NCBI RefSeq assembly: GCF_004363245.1
Contig: NZ_SNYV01000011.1
Coordinates: 1,178,001-1,242,000, forward strand
From: Sphingobacterium yanglingense
Lineage (GTDB): Bacteria > Bacteroidota > Bacteroidia > Sphingobacteriales > Sphingobacteriaceae
Length of the DNA stretch: 64,000 bases
Direction of reading: 5' to 3'
The notes under the pieces are model-generated. The model had not been told where the DNA came from. It saw only the letters and a list, made by a program, of their open reading frames with translations, and searched no databases. This document shows positions 6,720 through 15,622 of the stretch, piece by piece. Made by a program: the position numbers and the translations under genes. Every line of letters starts with the position of its first letter. Positions within the stretch are counted from its first letter, which is position 1.

Positions 6720-9522
6720 TCAGCTGAAAATATAGGTTATAGAGATTTCTATAGTTTGCAGTAACGACAGTTTTTTCAGTCTGGAAATTATACCATGTTC
6801 CCATAACACTAGCTCCTATATTTTTGGTTATAGAACGTCCTATTCCTGCTCCCACCATCGCATTAAATACGTTGAAACTGTTATAGAATTGGGTATTCAG
6901 GAGGTCAATATCCGGTGAATTACCTATACTCCCTATCGCCAATAGGTAGTTTTTGGGGTTATTCATAAAGTATTGGGCTTTTCCTCCCAAACTGTATAGA
7001 TAAATACTTTCGCCTTTATTCTCTAGTAGAAAATTACTCCATTTTGCAGATAACCTAAAATCGTCAATATCCTTGGAAACGCCCAGATTTAGATTGAACA
7101 GATTCTCTCCTGTAAATAACCTTCTGTAACCTAGGCCCCCTTCTGCTTCCCACGTAGGTTTGAAGCTATAAAGTGCGGCAGCATTTACAGTCAGTTTGGC
7201 AAAGAACTTATTTGCCAGCGCAAGGTCAAAACGCGTGGACAGCTTTTCTGTCCAAGGAGCGGACCATTCAACCTGTCCCTGTACACCTTTCCCTTCTTCC
7301 CTACCAGCATAATTTAATCGTCCTATATAAGCTGCTCCATTATGTAACAGACGGCTGTACTCTACCGTCGAAATCGATGTAATCGCATAGTCATCTCCAT
7401 AACGGGCGCGAACATGGGAAATTCCGACATTATTCCGATAAGACTTTTGGCCGAGATAATCGAGATGACTCTTAAAATCGGCAAACTCTAACAGAGAAGG
7501 TTCATAAAACTGTTGGTAGCGATATGCTGAATCATATTGTTTCAAGCCTTCGTAAGCCAATCCCTTCATATACTTGAGTGTCTTATTGTCTTCCTTATAA
7601 GACAAAGCTGTATCAATCACCGTCAATGCCTGGAGATGCTCCTTCTGTTTTAATAACTGACTCGCATATTCTTCGGTCGTATGGCTAAATGTATTGATCA
7701 GAGGTTCATGATAAGGATTCAATTGCACCTCCCTATGTAACAAAGCCCAGGAGTCGGGTCGCTTCTCTGCATTATGATTCATCGCTTCAGCAAGTTTAAT
7801 CTTAAAAGCGATATCATCTCCATAACGGTCTTCCGCAATCTGAGCATAACGTAGCATAGCAGCTTTGTCTTTTACCTGATAGCAGATATTGATCATATAC
7901 AACAACGCCTCTTGATTCTTATCATCCACAGTCAACCAGCGGTCGCATAGCTGCCGTGCTTCAGCCAACTGATACCGTTCTTTTAAACTCTTGACCCAAG
8001 GTTGCACCATCTCACTGTAGCCACTCATAAGGCGATCCCTATCTTGCTGAGAAGCGGCTCCTAAGACCTGCTCATATATACTTAGCGCATACTCATAACG
8101 TCCGCCTTTATTATACAGATCGGACTTCTTCAGTAACAGATCCATATTCCCAGGCTTATCCAACAACATATCGTCCAATATCATGATTGCTTCCTGATAG
8201 CGCTTTTCGGTTACATACGCATTATAAAGACCATTCTGGGCTATGGCTATAGATTCCTCACCTCCGTGCTGTATAATGTCTTTCCAGTCGCTGATAGCGT
8301 TGTCTATTTTTCCATCTAGCATATTGGCCTTTGCCTGTTGCAATGTCACGGCTACATACGAATCTCTCAGTTCAACATCGGCTGGATATTTGATAAAATA
8401 CGTTCTCGTCAATGCGGCTACCTTTTCCTCGTTGCCCATCCGCTTATAGGCCATCAGCTCTTTCATATCAAGCTCTTTGCTTACTCCAACACTATGTCTA
8501 TGTTTATGTAATGCCGCAATCGCTTCCTCGTATTGCTCCTTAGCTATTCGATCATTAAAAACATAATCGAAAGCTTCCTTATTACTCGGTGAGCCTTCAA
8601 ATATTTTACCATACAAACTCGCTGGATCATTGTTTTTCGCATTTCGAGCTGCCTCCAGCAAAAAGTAATTATACTGTGAACGCAAACTACCGCCACCTCT
8701 TTTCATCTGAAGCTCTAAAAAAGATAGAATTTCTGGATAACGCTGCTGGTGTTCCAAAATTGCAATTTTCTTCTGCACGAATCCCCCATTGCCGGGAAAT
8801 TCATTTAATGCCCTTTCGGTATAAACGAGTGCATTATTATAATCTCCCGCCTTTATATAATTATCGATAACAGCAAAGTAACTATCCTGCTGCCGAGGTT
8901 GTTCGTCAATACGCTTTTTGGAGACCTCTATAGTCTCATCAATACGCCCCGCTTTAGCAACGGCTACTGCACGTTGTTCTTGAACATAGGCCTGATCGCC
9001 TTTCAACTCACTGTCTTCCGGATAGATCTGGGAGATACGCTTCAATAGGCGATCCGCTTCTACGTGATTACCCATCGTTCTATATAGCTCTATTTTCTTA
9101 CGCCACAAGCCTTTCCAATAGGGATTTACTTCTAGGAGCTCATTGATATAACATATTGCACTAGAATAGCGCTGTGTTTCGGTTTCTACCGTAACTAGCA
9201 TATGCTTAGATTCTACATTTGCCGGAGCATATTCTAATGACTTGACCAACTCGTACCGAGCTTTGTCATATTGTTGCCTATGGGTGTAATATTTACCGAC
9301 CAACATACGCATGTCTGAGTCTTTAGGATTTTTCTTGAGATTTGCCTCTGCTTTATTCTTTCCCTCTTCCCATTTCCCTTTGCTATAGAGGTCATTGATT
9401 TCTTTGGCTTCCTCATTACGCTCTATTGTAGTACCTGCACGCTGCGCCTGCACGGGTTGATAGTAAGATAGCGTCCCAAAGAAGACAACTAGTATTTTGG
9501 CGTATTTAAATTTCTTAAGCAT
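6706..9522 (-). CDS. TPR protein with C-terminal YaiO-type outer-membrane beta-barrel
   Basis: 938 aa from the ATG at 9522; this start overlaps the GT2 stop by 8 nt (ATGCTTAA) and gives a clean signal peptide ending near QPVQAQ. Residues ~40-690 are TPR repeats (for example YSKGKWEEGKNKAEANLKKN and QYDKARYELVKSLEYAPANV). Residues ~700-938 are amphipathic strands of a YaiO-family barrel, ending in the aromatic-terminated NLYFQLNVSF expected of BAM substrates. The architecture parallels PgaA, a periplasmic TPR scaffold joined to an outer-membrane pore. In E. coli yaiO lies beside the GT2 gene yaiP. Likely role: guiding and exporting the polymer made by the adjacent synthase. Architecture is sure; the transported polymer is not known. 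Confidence 0.85.
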   Translation of the reverse strand: MLKKFKYAKILVVFFGTLSYYQPVQAQRAGTTIERNEEAKEINDLYSKGKWEEGKNKAEANLKKNPKDSDMRMLVGKYYTHRQQYDKARYELVKSLEYAPANVESKHMLVTVETETQRYSSAICYINELLEVNPYWKGLWRKKIELYRTMGNHVEADRLLKRISQIYPEDSELKGDQAYVQEQRAVAVAKAGRIDETIEVSKKRIDEQPRQQDSYFAVIDNYIKAGDYNNALVYTERALNEFPGNGGFVQKKIAILEHQQRYPEILSFLELQMKRGGGSLRSQYNYFLLEAARNAKNNDPASLYGKIFEGSPSNKEAFDYVFNDRIAKEQYEEAIAALHKHRHSVGVSKELDMKELMAYKRMGNEEKVAALTRTYFIKYPADVELRDSYVAVTLQQAKANMLDGKIDNAISDWKDIIQHGGEESIAIAQNGLYNAYVTEKRYQEAIMILDDMLLDKPGNMDLLLKKSDLYNKGGRYEYALSIYEQVLGAASQQDRDRLMSGYSEMVQPWVKSLKERYQLAEARQLCDRWLTVDDKNQEALLYMINICYQVKDKAAMLRYAQIAEDRYGDDIAFKIKLAEAMNHNAEKRPDSWALLHREVQLNPYHEPLINTFSHTTEEYASQLLKQKEHLQALTVIDTALSYKEDNKTLKYMKGLAYEGLKQYDSAYRYQQFYEPSLLEFADFKSHLDYLGQKSYRNNVGISHVRARYGDDYAITSISTVEYSRLLHNGAAYIGRLNYAGREEGKGVQGQVEWSAPWTEKLSTRFDLALANKFFAKLTVNAAALYSFKPTWEAEGGLGYRRLFTGENLFNLNLGVSKDIDDFRLSAKWSNFLLENKGESIYLYSLGGKAQYFMNNPKNYLLAIGSIGNSPDIDLLNTQFYNSFNVFNAMVGAGIGRSITKNIGASVMGTWYNFQTEKTVVTANYRNLYNLYFQLNVSF

Positions 9523-10951
9523 TATTATGTACGGTATTAGCATTTTTCGACGGAGAGAATCCCTGTCTTGTCATTTGTCCCCATTTGAAATTCTTACGGG
9601 TCAAGTATTGAACGTATCCCCTTAGCGTGAATATTACGACGAGAGGGTGATATAAGATAGCCTCAAACGCTGAAAACAAGACCAGCTTGAGGTATTCCCA
9701 AAAGTTTTTGTAAAGCTTGCCCAGAACTAAATCATAGGATACTGTGACAATCGATACAGATAGCCCAATCAAATAGGCATAAGCAATCATCATCCAGAAT
9801 GTATCAAAATTTACCTGATTCGTAAATAGGAGAAACAAAAGAAAGAGGAATCCCGTGAATTCAATAATTGGAGCAAGAAACTCAAAGAAAACAATATAAG
9901 GCATCACAAGAAACCCCAATCGACCATAGTCCTTATTGAGAAAGAACTTTCTATGATCAATAATGAACTGAAGCATCCCTCTCCCCCAACGTGTGCGCTG
10001 TCTATTCAGCACTTTTATATTGGGAGGTCCCTCCGTCCAGCAAAGACTGTACGGACATTGTACGATACGGTACGCTTTCTTGTTCTCACGCATATATGCC
10101 ACCATGCGAACAGTCATATCCATATCTTCAGCATGTGAAGCAGAGTCAAAACCTCCGGCAGCCACCACCACATTCCGGTCAAATAATCCAAATCCTCCCG
10201 AGACGTTAGGAATTGCATTCACCATGGACCAACCCATCTTTGCTACAAGATAAGAACGCAAGTACTCGGTTTCTTGGAAAAGGGGAATCAACCGGTTAGG
10301 AGGTTTTACACGTGTAATACGCCCCTTGTCGATGGTACAACCATTTACCATACGCATGGTAGCTCCTACAGCAATTACATGTTTGTCTGAATCCAGAACA
10401 GGGAGAATAATTTTACTCAATGTATCCTCAGCAAGAATACAGTCCACATCTGTATTGATGAAATAATCATATTGGGCAATATTCACTCCGGCATTCATTG
10501 CATCAGCCTTTGTTCCACCGTTTTCCTTATCTACCACTTTCAATTTGCTGTACGCCGGATTTTTTGAACGAAAGATTCGATGTACAGGTCTACAGTACAC
10601 CTTATACGCATAGTAATAAGGCATCTCCTCTAATTCAAATTCCTCTATCAGAATATCTAATGTCTTATCCTTACTTCCGTCATTGACAATGATAACCTCA
10701 AAAGTCGGATAGTCTAGGTTCAGTAATGAATTCACACTATCGTAGATAATTACCTCCTCATTGAATGCAGGAGCAACGATAGATATACCTGGAGCCTCCT
10801 CAGGAAAATCTTTGAGATAACTCTCTTCTCTTTCTGTATACCTATACCTGTAGCGTAGGGTATTATAATAACTCATAATCATCAGCCCTAAATAGAAAAG
10901 AGCTAGAGCAGTAGCATAAAAATAAATCAGGTACGTAAAAAAATAAATCAT
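9515..10951 (-). CDS. Processive family 2 glycosyltransferase (exopolysaccharide synthase, PgaC/YaiP-like)
   Basis: 478 aa. One N-terminal membrane helix (~5-27), then a GT-A domain with ISIVAPAFNEE, the UDP-sugar Asp in IVNDGS (Asp91), the DxD motif NTDVDC (Asp168/Asp170), the catalytic HAEDMD (Glu275/Asp276) and the processivity motif QRTRW (318-322). Three to four membrane helices follow (~345-440). This is the layout of PgaC, cellulose synthase BcsA and hyaluronan synthase. No PilZ domain is fused. It polymerises an unknown sugar at the inner membrane. It is 14 nt downstream of the HEAT gene and overlaps the YaiO gene by 8 nt. The enzyme class is very sure; the sugar specificity is unknown. 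Confidence 0.93.
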   Translation of the reverse strand: MIYFFTYLIYFYATALALFYLGLMIMSYYNTLRYRYRYTEREESYLKDFPEEAPGISIVAPAFNEEVIIYDSVNSLLNLDYPTFEVIIVNDGSKDKTLDILIEEFELEEMPYYYAYKVYCRPVHRIFRSKNPAYSKLKVVDKENGGTKADAMNAGVNIAQYDYFINTDVDCILAEDTLSKIILPVLDSDKHVIAVGATMRMVNGCTIDKGRITRVKPPNRLIPLFQETEYLRSYLVAKMGWSMVNAIPNVSGGFGLFDRNVVVAAGGFDSASHAEDMDMTVRMVAYMRENKKAYRIVQCPYSLCWTEGPPNIKVLNRQRTRWGRGMLQFIIDHRKFFLNKDYGRLGFLVMPYIVFFEFLAPIIEFTGFLFLLFLLFTNQVNFDTFWMMIAYAYLIGLSVSIVTVSYDLVLGKLYKNFWEYLKLVLFSAFEAILYHPLVVIFTLRGYVQYLTRKNFKWGQMTRQGFSPSKNANTVHNNA

Positions 10952-10965
10952 TGATGTGCAATTAT

Positions 10966-12138
10966 TTAGACGGGTAAGACTACGGCTTCGGAAAACACTT
11001 GATTCAGCAGCGTATTTTCATTTTCATTAGACTGGACATGTGCTTCTTGCTGCAGCCGCAACAACTCCTGATTACCCTGTTCGCCATGATTTTTAATTGC
11101 TCGGGCAATGACTAGCTTCGAGTTTACATCTTCGGTGGAACGATAAGCTTCTACTAGAAACCGTAAACTCTCCCCTCCCTGCAAATGTCCCATTGTGGTG
11201 ATTATTGATTCTCTTACGATATTTGTCTCAAGATGGAATCTATCTATTAGAACCGAAGTACACTCAATATATTCGAGTGCACCCAAAGTCAATATAATCT
11301 GCGCTCTTACATCTCTGTTTTCCTGTCTATCCAACATCCCCATTAATGTTGGCGCAGCCTCATATTGTTTAAAAAAACCTATTTCTCGTAAAATAAAAAC
11401 AATGTAATTCGGATTTTTCGAATTATTGATCCAGCGCAACAGATTCGGAAGACGCCCTTCCTTAGATCGCTTAACGAGTGTCGAATGTAGACGCAGTTTG
11501 TCCAACTGAGTAAAGGCCTCGTCAAAATTCTCTTCCATAAATCGAAATGGATTATAACTATCCTGACTCGTATGTAGGTCACGCGCAGTTTTCCGTAAGT
11601 GCTTATTTTTATGGAAGGTAGACTTGGAGAGAACACCACTATTGACACCATTATCCATCGCACCGACTATCTGTAAAGCTTCCTTACGCTTCTCTGGACC
11701 AGATGTACGGATTCGTTTCTCCCAAAATCCCATAAGACGTAAAGCTTCTATACAGTTCTTGTAGTTAATTTCATTCAATTCTCCTTTCTTATAAACTGAA
11801 TTCTTAACAGTAAGCACTACGTCGGTCAATACATCAGCCTTCCACCGCTTAGCTTTACTTGTATCATACTGTAGTAATTCTTGGATTTCATCGACTTCAT
11901 AATTTATTTTATTCTGCATGACGAATGTCAACTTCTCCTCAAAGTGATCCTTTGTATTTTTTTTGGTTTCGTCTTTTCGGTTTATTCTATAGCCAATATA
12001 TAGCAATCGAAATACACCAAGCAAAGTGATTGCAGCAAGTACCATCACCATCACTACAGTGATGCGGATAATCAATGGGTATCCATTGTACAATGAGCTC
12101 AGGTAGCTCAAATAATACAAGTAGTAATCGTAATACAT
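10966..12138 (-). CDS. Membrane-anchored HEAT-repeat protein
   Basis: 390 aa. A tyrosine-rich N-terminus is followed by one transmembrane helix (~20-48), a charged linker, and helical repeats over ~210-370. Typical HEAT features are EIGFFKQYEAAPTLMGMLDR, VRAQIILTLGALEYIECTSV and IREL-type helix pairs up to ARAIKNHGEQ. With one anchor, the repeats should lie in the cytoplasm against the GT2 catalytic domain. It is the first gene of the operon and precedes the synthase by 14 nt. An assembly or regulatory partner of the synthase, comparable in place to PgaD or BcsB accessory subunits, is inferred. No catalytic motif is seen. Confidence 0.8.
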   Translation of the reverse strand: MYYDYYLYYLSYLSSLYNGYPLIIRITVVMVMVLAAITLLGVFRLLYIGYRINRKDETKKNTKDHFEEKLTFVMQNKINYEVDEIQELLQYDTSKAKRWKADVLTDVVLTVKNSVYKKGELNEINYKNCIEALRLMGFWEKRIRTSGPEKRKEALQIVGAMDNGVNSGVLSKSTFHKNKHLRKTARDLHTSQDSYNPFRFMEENFDEAFTQLDKLRLHSTLVKRSKEGRLPNLLRWINNSKNPNYIVFILREIGFFKQYEAAPTLMGMLDRQENRDVRAQIILTLGALEYIECTSVLIDRFHLETNIVRESIITTMGHLQGGESLRFLVEAYRSTEDVNSKLVIARAIKNHGEQGNQELLRLQQEAHVQSNENENTLLNQVFSEAVVLPV

Positions 12139-12207
12139 AACGTCTGTCTTTACTATTTTTAATATTTTGTTCTTAGATTAGTAAACACTACTTTCTGGCA
12201 GCAACCT

Positions 12208-12227
12208 TGCATGTTTATGCATGTTTA
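12208..12227. promoter_or_regulatory. Tandem 10-nt direct repeat upstream of the exopolysaccharide operon
   Basis: TGCATGTTTA occurs twice head-to-tail with no gap, about 70 nt before the ATG of the HEAT gene. A 10-nt period places both units on the same DNA face, as expected of an operator for a dimeric or AraC/LytTR-type activator. No protein can be assigned to it from sequence alone. Confidence 0.4.
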
Positions 12228-12420
12228 AAACAATTTGCTCCCCACAAAATAATGATTAACAAAGTTTGCAATTGCTGTAAACAATAGCGTCTCAAAAGCC
12301 TACAGCTCCAAGTGGACATCCTGTACAACTAAGCAAAAAAAACAAAATAAGACACCTCCACAAAAACAATAAACATCTGAAAAACAGAAAATTAACAAAA
12401 CAACGAGTATCTCATAAAAA

Positions 12421-12451
12421 CAAATATGAAAATTGTTTTTTTTCGCTAAAA
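12421..12451 (-). promoter_or_regulatory. Candidate Bacteroidota-type promoter
   Basis: On the minus strand, CATATTTG (12428-12421) matches the -7 consensus TAnnTTTG at all but the first position. A TTTT (12451-12448) lies 19 nt upstream as a weak -33 box (consensus TTTG). The upstream box falls inside the 26-nt near-repeat. The resulting leader to the HEAT gene would be about 275 nt. Confidence 0.35.
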
Positions 12452-12465
12452 GGAAAATGTTTCTT
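12440..12465. repeat. Copy B of the 26-nt near-repeat
   Basis: It contains the core AAAAGGAAAATGTTTCTT (12448-12465) preceded by TTTTCGCT, and matches copy A at 1767 in 24 of 26 positions and in the same orientation. It lies between the 7TM-AraC gene and the exopolysaccharide operon and overlaps a candidate -33 box. Confidence 0.5.
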
Positions 12466-12789
12466 TCTTAGATATGGCACTTTATGGGATAAAATAAGAC
12501 GATAAAAAAGAAGTTTTCAATTGGTGTGGACAGAAAGCCACAAGTGCATTTTATAGCGGAAAGGATAAATGCATCTGGACAAATATGGACGGAACAAAAA
12601 TACGATAAAGGCATAAAAATTTTAGCTATTGCAATACTTAGACCTATGATTCACGATAATAGGGAATAACAAAGCTATACTATCACAGCAATTAAAATGA
12701 CCTCATATACTAGCCCAGGAAAGACTAATATTTAATCTCGTAGCTATAATGTAGACAGGAAGGGAATTAATAATAGGACGTTTTTAAAC

Positions 12790-13905
12790 TCAATTCAATG
12801 GCTCTTCATAGTCCAAACGGTATTGATGAGGGGAACAACCAAATTCAGCTTGAAAATTTCTATAAAAAGAGGCGCGGGAATTAAAACCACAGACCATAGA
12901 CAGATCTTCTATCGTATACATCAATTCTTCACTTTTAAGCTGTCGTATAGCGTAATTTAGACGCAACTGATTGACAAATGCATTAAAACCTTTACCAAAC
13001 TCCTGTTTGAGAAAGGGGGCGATATGATGCACCGGAATCTCCAACTGACTGCTGAATTTGTCTTTGTTAAGATCACTATCCAAATAAGCCAATGTCTGTA
13101 TGAATAGCTCAATCCGGCCTCGATAGGAAACCTCCTGATCCCTTGTAAGAGGAATCAATGGGATTGTGTATTTCTCCTTATTGTTATTCTTCTCCAGAGC
13201 GGAAACATCTCGCTCCTCGTTACTTTTTTCAATGGAATACCACATTTTTTTCAGCCTCCTTTGGGTAAAAAAAATGAACCAAGCCCCTAGCAGGAACATA
13301 CTATATAATAGAAGGGAAATAATCCTATGGATATAAATATTTCCAGCATCATTGATCATATCTTTCAAGGAAGAGAACAAACTTGCAATCAAAATCAAAA
13401 AAGACAAGTACCATGCTCCTTTTGTAATCTTATTTTCCTTAATACGTCCCCGCAGTATCCTTGACACACTCGGTCTAAGATATAATAAGTAACATCCCAA
13501 ATGAAGTGTAGTAATAAACAGCATAGCCATGGTGTAGTCTAAACTATAACGATAATGCAGATCAGAATCTTGGACAATGATCGAATAGATTATTAAAGCC
13601 ACAAAGAAGGGGATCAGGTGTAACCAAATAGGTTGAGTCGGAGTATGGTTTTGAGGTAAGTTATGAATCAAAAGTAGCAATCCTGGGCCGTATAATAATC
13701 CTATCGGAAACTCCAAAACGAAATGTAACCATGGCGATGCTAATACCTGAGATACATATTCTAACATTAGAGAAAATACACCCATTAGAAGCATCAACAA
13801 CAAATAGCGATTGAACACAATTTTTTCCTTTCCCATATTTAGAAAAATAAAAAAAGCGCTCAGGATTAGCACCGTAAATGTCGAAACAGTTAATAAAATA
13901 TTCAT
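12790..13905 (-). CDS. AraC-family regulator with N-terminal multi-helix membrane domain
   Basis: 371 aa from the ATG at 13905; the frame is open to a TTG at 13947, which would add a non-hydrophobic tail, so ATG is preferred. Seven hydrophobic segments occupy residues ~1-215 (starting NILLTVSTFTVLILSAFFIF). A charged linker follows, then an AraC/XylS domain at ~265-365 (QLEIPVHHIAPFLKQEFG for the first HTH, IEDLSMVCGFNSRASFYRNF for the second, then CSPHQYR). This 7TM-AraC type is frequent in Bacteroidetes, and the ligand is unknown. It is the nearest regulator upstream of the exopolysaccharide operon on the same strand, so control of that operon is a reasonable inference. Confidence 0.85.
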   Translation of the reverse strand: MNILLTVSTFTVLILSAFFIFLNMGKEKIVFNRYLLLMLLMGVFSLMLEYVSQVLASPWLHFVLEFPIGLLYGPGLLLLIHNLPQNHTPTQPIWLHLIPFFVALIIYSIIVQDSDLHYRYSLDYTMAMLFITTLHLGCYLLYLRPSVSRILRGRIKENKITKGAWYLSFLILIASLFSSLKDMINDAGNIYIHRIISLLLYSMFLLGAWFIFFTQRRLKKMWYSIEKSNEERDVSALEKNNNKEKYTIPLIPLTRDQEVSYRGRIELFIQTLAYLDSDLNKDKFSSQLEIPVHHIAPFLKQEFGKGFNAFVNQLRLNYAIRQLKSEELMYTIEDLSMVCGFNSRASFYRNFQAEFGCSPHQYRLDYEEPLN

Positions 13906-14066
13906 TTCAATAGCGTGTTTAGGTACTGTAACTTTCGGAACCACCAATTCCCTAGAGACATAACGATTTCATGTCTTACGGTTAGAGGTTTTTCATAAGT
14001 TGTGACTAAACACCAAAAATAACCGAAATAACAACTTTAAGAACCTAAATATCAACTTGAAATTAC

Positions 14067-14090
14067 AAATGTAGTATAACAACTACATTT
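14067..14090. promoter_or_regulatory. 24-nt dyad upstream of the 7TM-AraC gene
   Basis: AAATGTAGT and ACTACATTT form a perfect 9-bp inverted repeat around ATAACA, about 160 nt before the AraC start. It is AT-rich with no T-run and lies in the promoter region, so an operator (perhaps autoregulatory) is more likely than a terminator. This is inference from symmetry only. Confidence 0.35.
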
Positions 14091-14123
14091 ATTGTATATC
14101 AACACCTAAAATACGAGTATGAT

Positions 14124-14155
14124 CGCTGTTGTAGTATAGGAAAAGTACAACAGCG
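14124..14155 (-). terminator. Hairpin after the nucleotidyltransferase gene
   Basis: CGCTGTTGTA and TACAACAGCG form a perfect 10-bp stem with a 12-nt loop. On the minus strand it begins 11 nt beyond the stop of the nucleotidyltransferase gene. No T-run follows, so it is a weak or atypical terminator. Confidence 0.45.
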
Positions 14156-14166
14156 GCAATACTGCG

Positions 14167-15096
14167 CTAACTTGAAAAAAGATAACGAGGATAGACTCCT
14201 GACTCTACAAGTTCCATTATAGACCGCTGTACATTTATCTTATCCTCTTTATATGTAACCCCAAACCATTTGGCACTGGTACCAACGACCTCAAAATTTG
14301 CCAGAGAATTACGAATCATATAATCAGCTACTACAGGTATAAAAAACTCAGCTTTAGGATTTTCCAAGTTCTGTTCGACAAATACGGTAAACAAATCTAA
14401 AGCAACTTTGAAAATTTTTGGCGTGAAGCCCCAAAAATTCATAGAGACCTGTACATCAGCTCCGAGACACTGCTCAACATCATTTTCCTTATAGATAATC
14501 TCTTTAGCACTACCATTTTCCTTATAGTATATCTGAGTTCGCTCAACAATTGTCTCTAAGTTGCCACTGCTGTTAACTCCACATACTCCCCGTGATACGG
14601 TTCCATGTTCTGATAACGTATTGGCCAATCGAAAGCCTATCATCCCCATATGCATATGCGAAATCTTCGTACGCAGAAAATCAGCCATTTTCTGAAAGGC
14701 ATCCCGTCCATAGAAATCATCTGCGTTGATCACAGCAAATGGTTCATTAATATGTTCAAAAGCACTAAGAACAGCGTGCCCTGTCCCCCATGGCTTAATG
14801 CGTTGCACTTCCTGGTTAATACCAAATTTCTTTAGATCAGAATCCTGTATGGCATAGCGCACTTCAATCTTATGAGACAGCTTCTCTTCATACAATGTAC
14901 GGAGTGTAGGCAACGACTGTGCCTGAACTACAAAAACGACTTTTCCAAACCCTGCTGCTATAGCATCGTAAATCGAATAATCGAGAATTGTCTCTCCGGT
15001 CGGTCCGAAACTATCAAATTGTTTCAGCGTACCATAACGGCTTCCCATCCCTGCTGCCATAATCAGCAACGTCGGTTTACTCCTGTTTAAATCCAT
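14167..15096 (-). CDS. Sugar-phosphate nucleotidyltransferase family protein
   Basis: 309 aa, Rossmann-like NTP_transferase fold. The nucleotide-binding signature is at the N-terminus (LLIMAAGMGSRYGTLKQF, then GPTGETILDYSIYDA). The metal-site region follows at ~115-125 (FAVINADDFYG), and there is a C-terminal region with GVTYKED. This signature is that of the pyrophosphorylases that make NDP-sugars or CDP-activated alcohols from NTP and a phosphorylated substrate. The exact substrate cannot be read from the sequence. It stands alone, upstream of the 7TM-AraC gene and the exopolysaccharide operon, so supplying an activated sugar to the GT2 synthase is possible but unproven. Confidence 0.85.
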   Translation of the reverse strand: MDLNRSKPTLLIMAAGMGSRYGTLKQFDSFGPTGETILDYSIYDAIAAGFGKVVFVVQAQSLPTLRTLYEEKLSHKIEVRYAIQDSDLKKFGINQEVQRIKPWGTGHAVLSAFEHINEPFAVINADDFYGRDAFQKMADFLRTKISHMHMGMIGFRLANTLSEHGTVSRGVCGVNSSGNLETIVERTQIYYKENGSAKEIIYKENDVEQCLGADVQVSMNFWGFTPKIFKVALDLFTVFVEQNLENPKAEFFIPVVADYMIRNSLANFEVVGTSAKWFGVTYKEDKINVQRSIMELVESGVYPRYLFSS

Positions 15097-15318
15097 ATAT
15101 TACACTAGTTACTTCTTTATATACTTCTTGGAAGACTAATTTGTCTTGCATGAGGACATCGTCCCCCAATCCTAAATATTACCGCTGTGTATTACACCAC
15201 CATATCTCTTTGCAGTCCCTAGCTATCCCTGATCCAGTGGTCCCTCCGTATGGATAATGCCTCTTACCTTGTATCTAATCCCTTAACACCAAAATTTTAT
15301 TTCCCTTTTAATCATAAG

Positions 15319-15347
15319 GAAGGAGTGCCCAAAATGGCCACTCCTTC
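15319..15347. other. Perfect 9-bp inverted repeat, role unknown
   Basis: GAAGGAGTG and CACTCCTTC pair around an 11-nt loop. It lies 223 nt upstream of the nucleotidyltransferase start and 379 nt after the channel stop, with no T-run on either strand. It could be a distal terminator or an operator; I cannot choose. Confidence 0.3.
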
Positions 15348-15593
15348 ATACACGATTTATGAAAATTTATAACGGTAATAGAAAGTCTTACATCCTAATA
15401 TTAATACCCGTTCAAGTATTACAGGGCACGAATTAATGAGAGCGAAGGTAATGATATGATTGAGAACAAGAAGCTTTTTGCCTCTGTCTCAAATTGACCA
15501 CAAACCATATTTTATTGTTCAAGTAAATTCATCATCGCTCCTTGGCATATTAAGTATTAGATTCACACGTCAAGCACAATGAAGAAAAAGGAG

Positions 15594-15622
15594 GAAAGTT
15601 TTCGGCCAGCGTCAAAACTTTC
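15594..15622 (-). terminator. Terminator of the MscS channel gene
   Basis: GAAAGTTTT and AAAACTTTC form a 9-bp stem with an 11-nt loop. On the minus strand the stem is followed by a pyrimidine-rich CTCCTTTTTCTTC, and it lies about 100 nt after the stop of the channel gene. Confidence 0.5.

Larger units (their letters stand above)
12139..12789. other. 651-nt intergenic region upstream of the exopolysaccharide operon
   Basis: There is no open frame of coding character on either strand. It holds the tandem 10-nt repeat at 12208, a promoter-like pair at 12421-12451 on the minus strand, and copy B of the 26-nt near-repeat at 12440. It is AT-rich, with long A/T tracts around 12330-12445. The part between 12470 and 12789 shows nothing I can name. 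Its length suits a heavily regulated operon or a structured leader. Confidence 0.5.
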
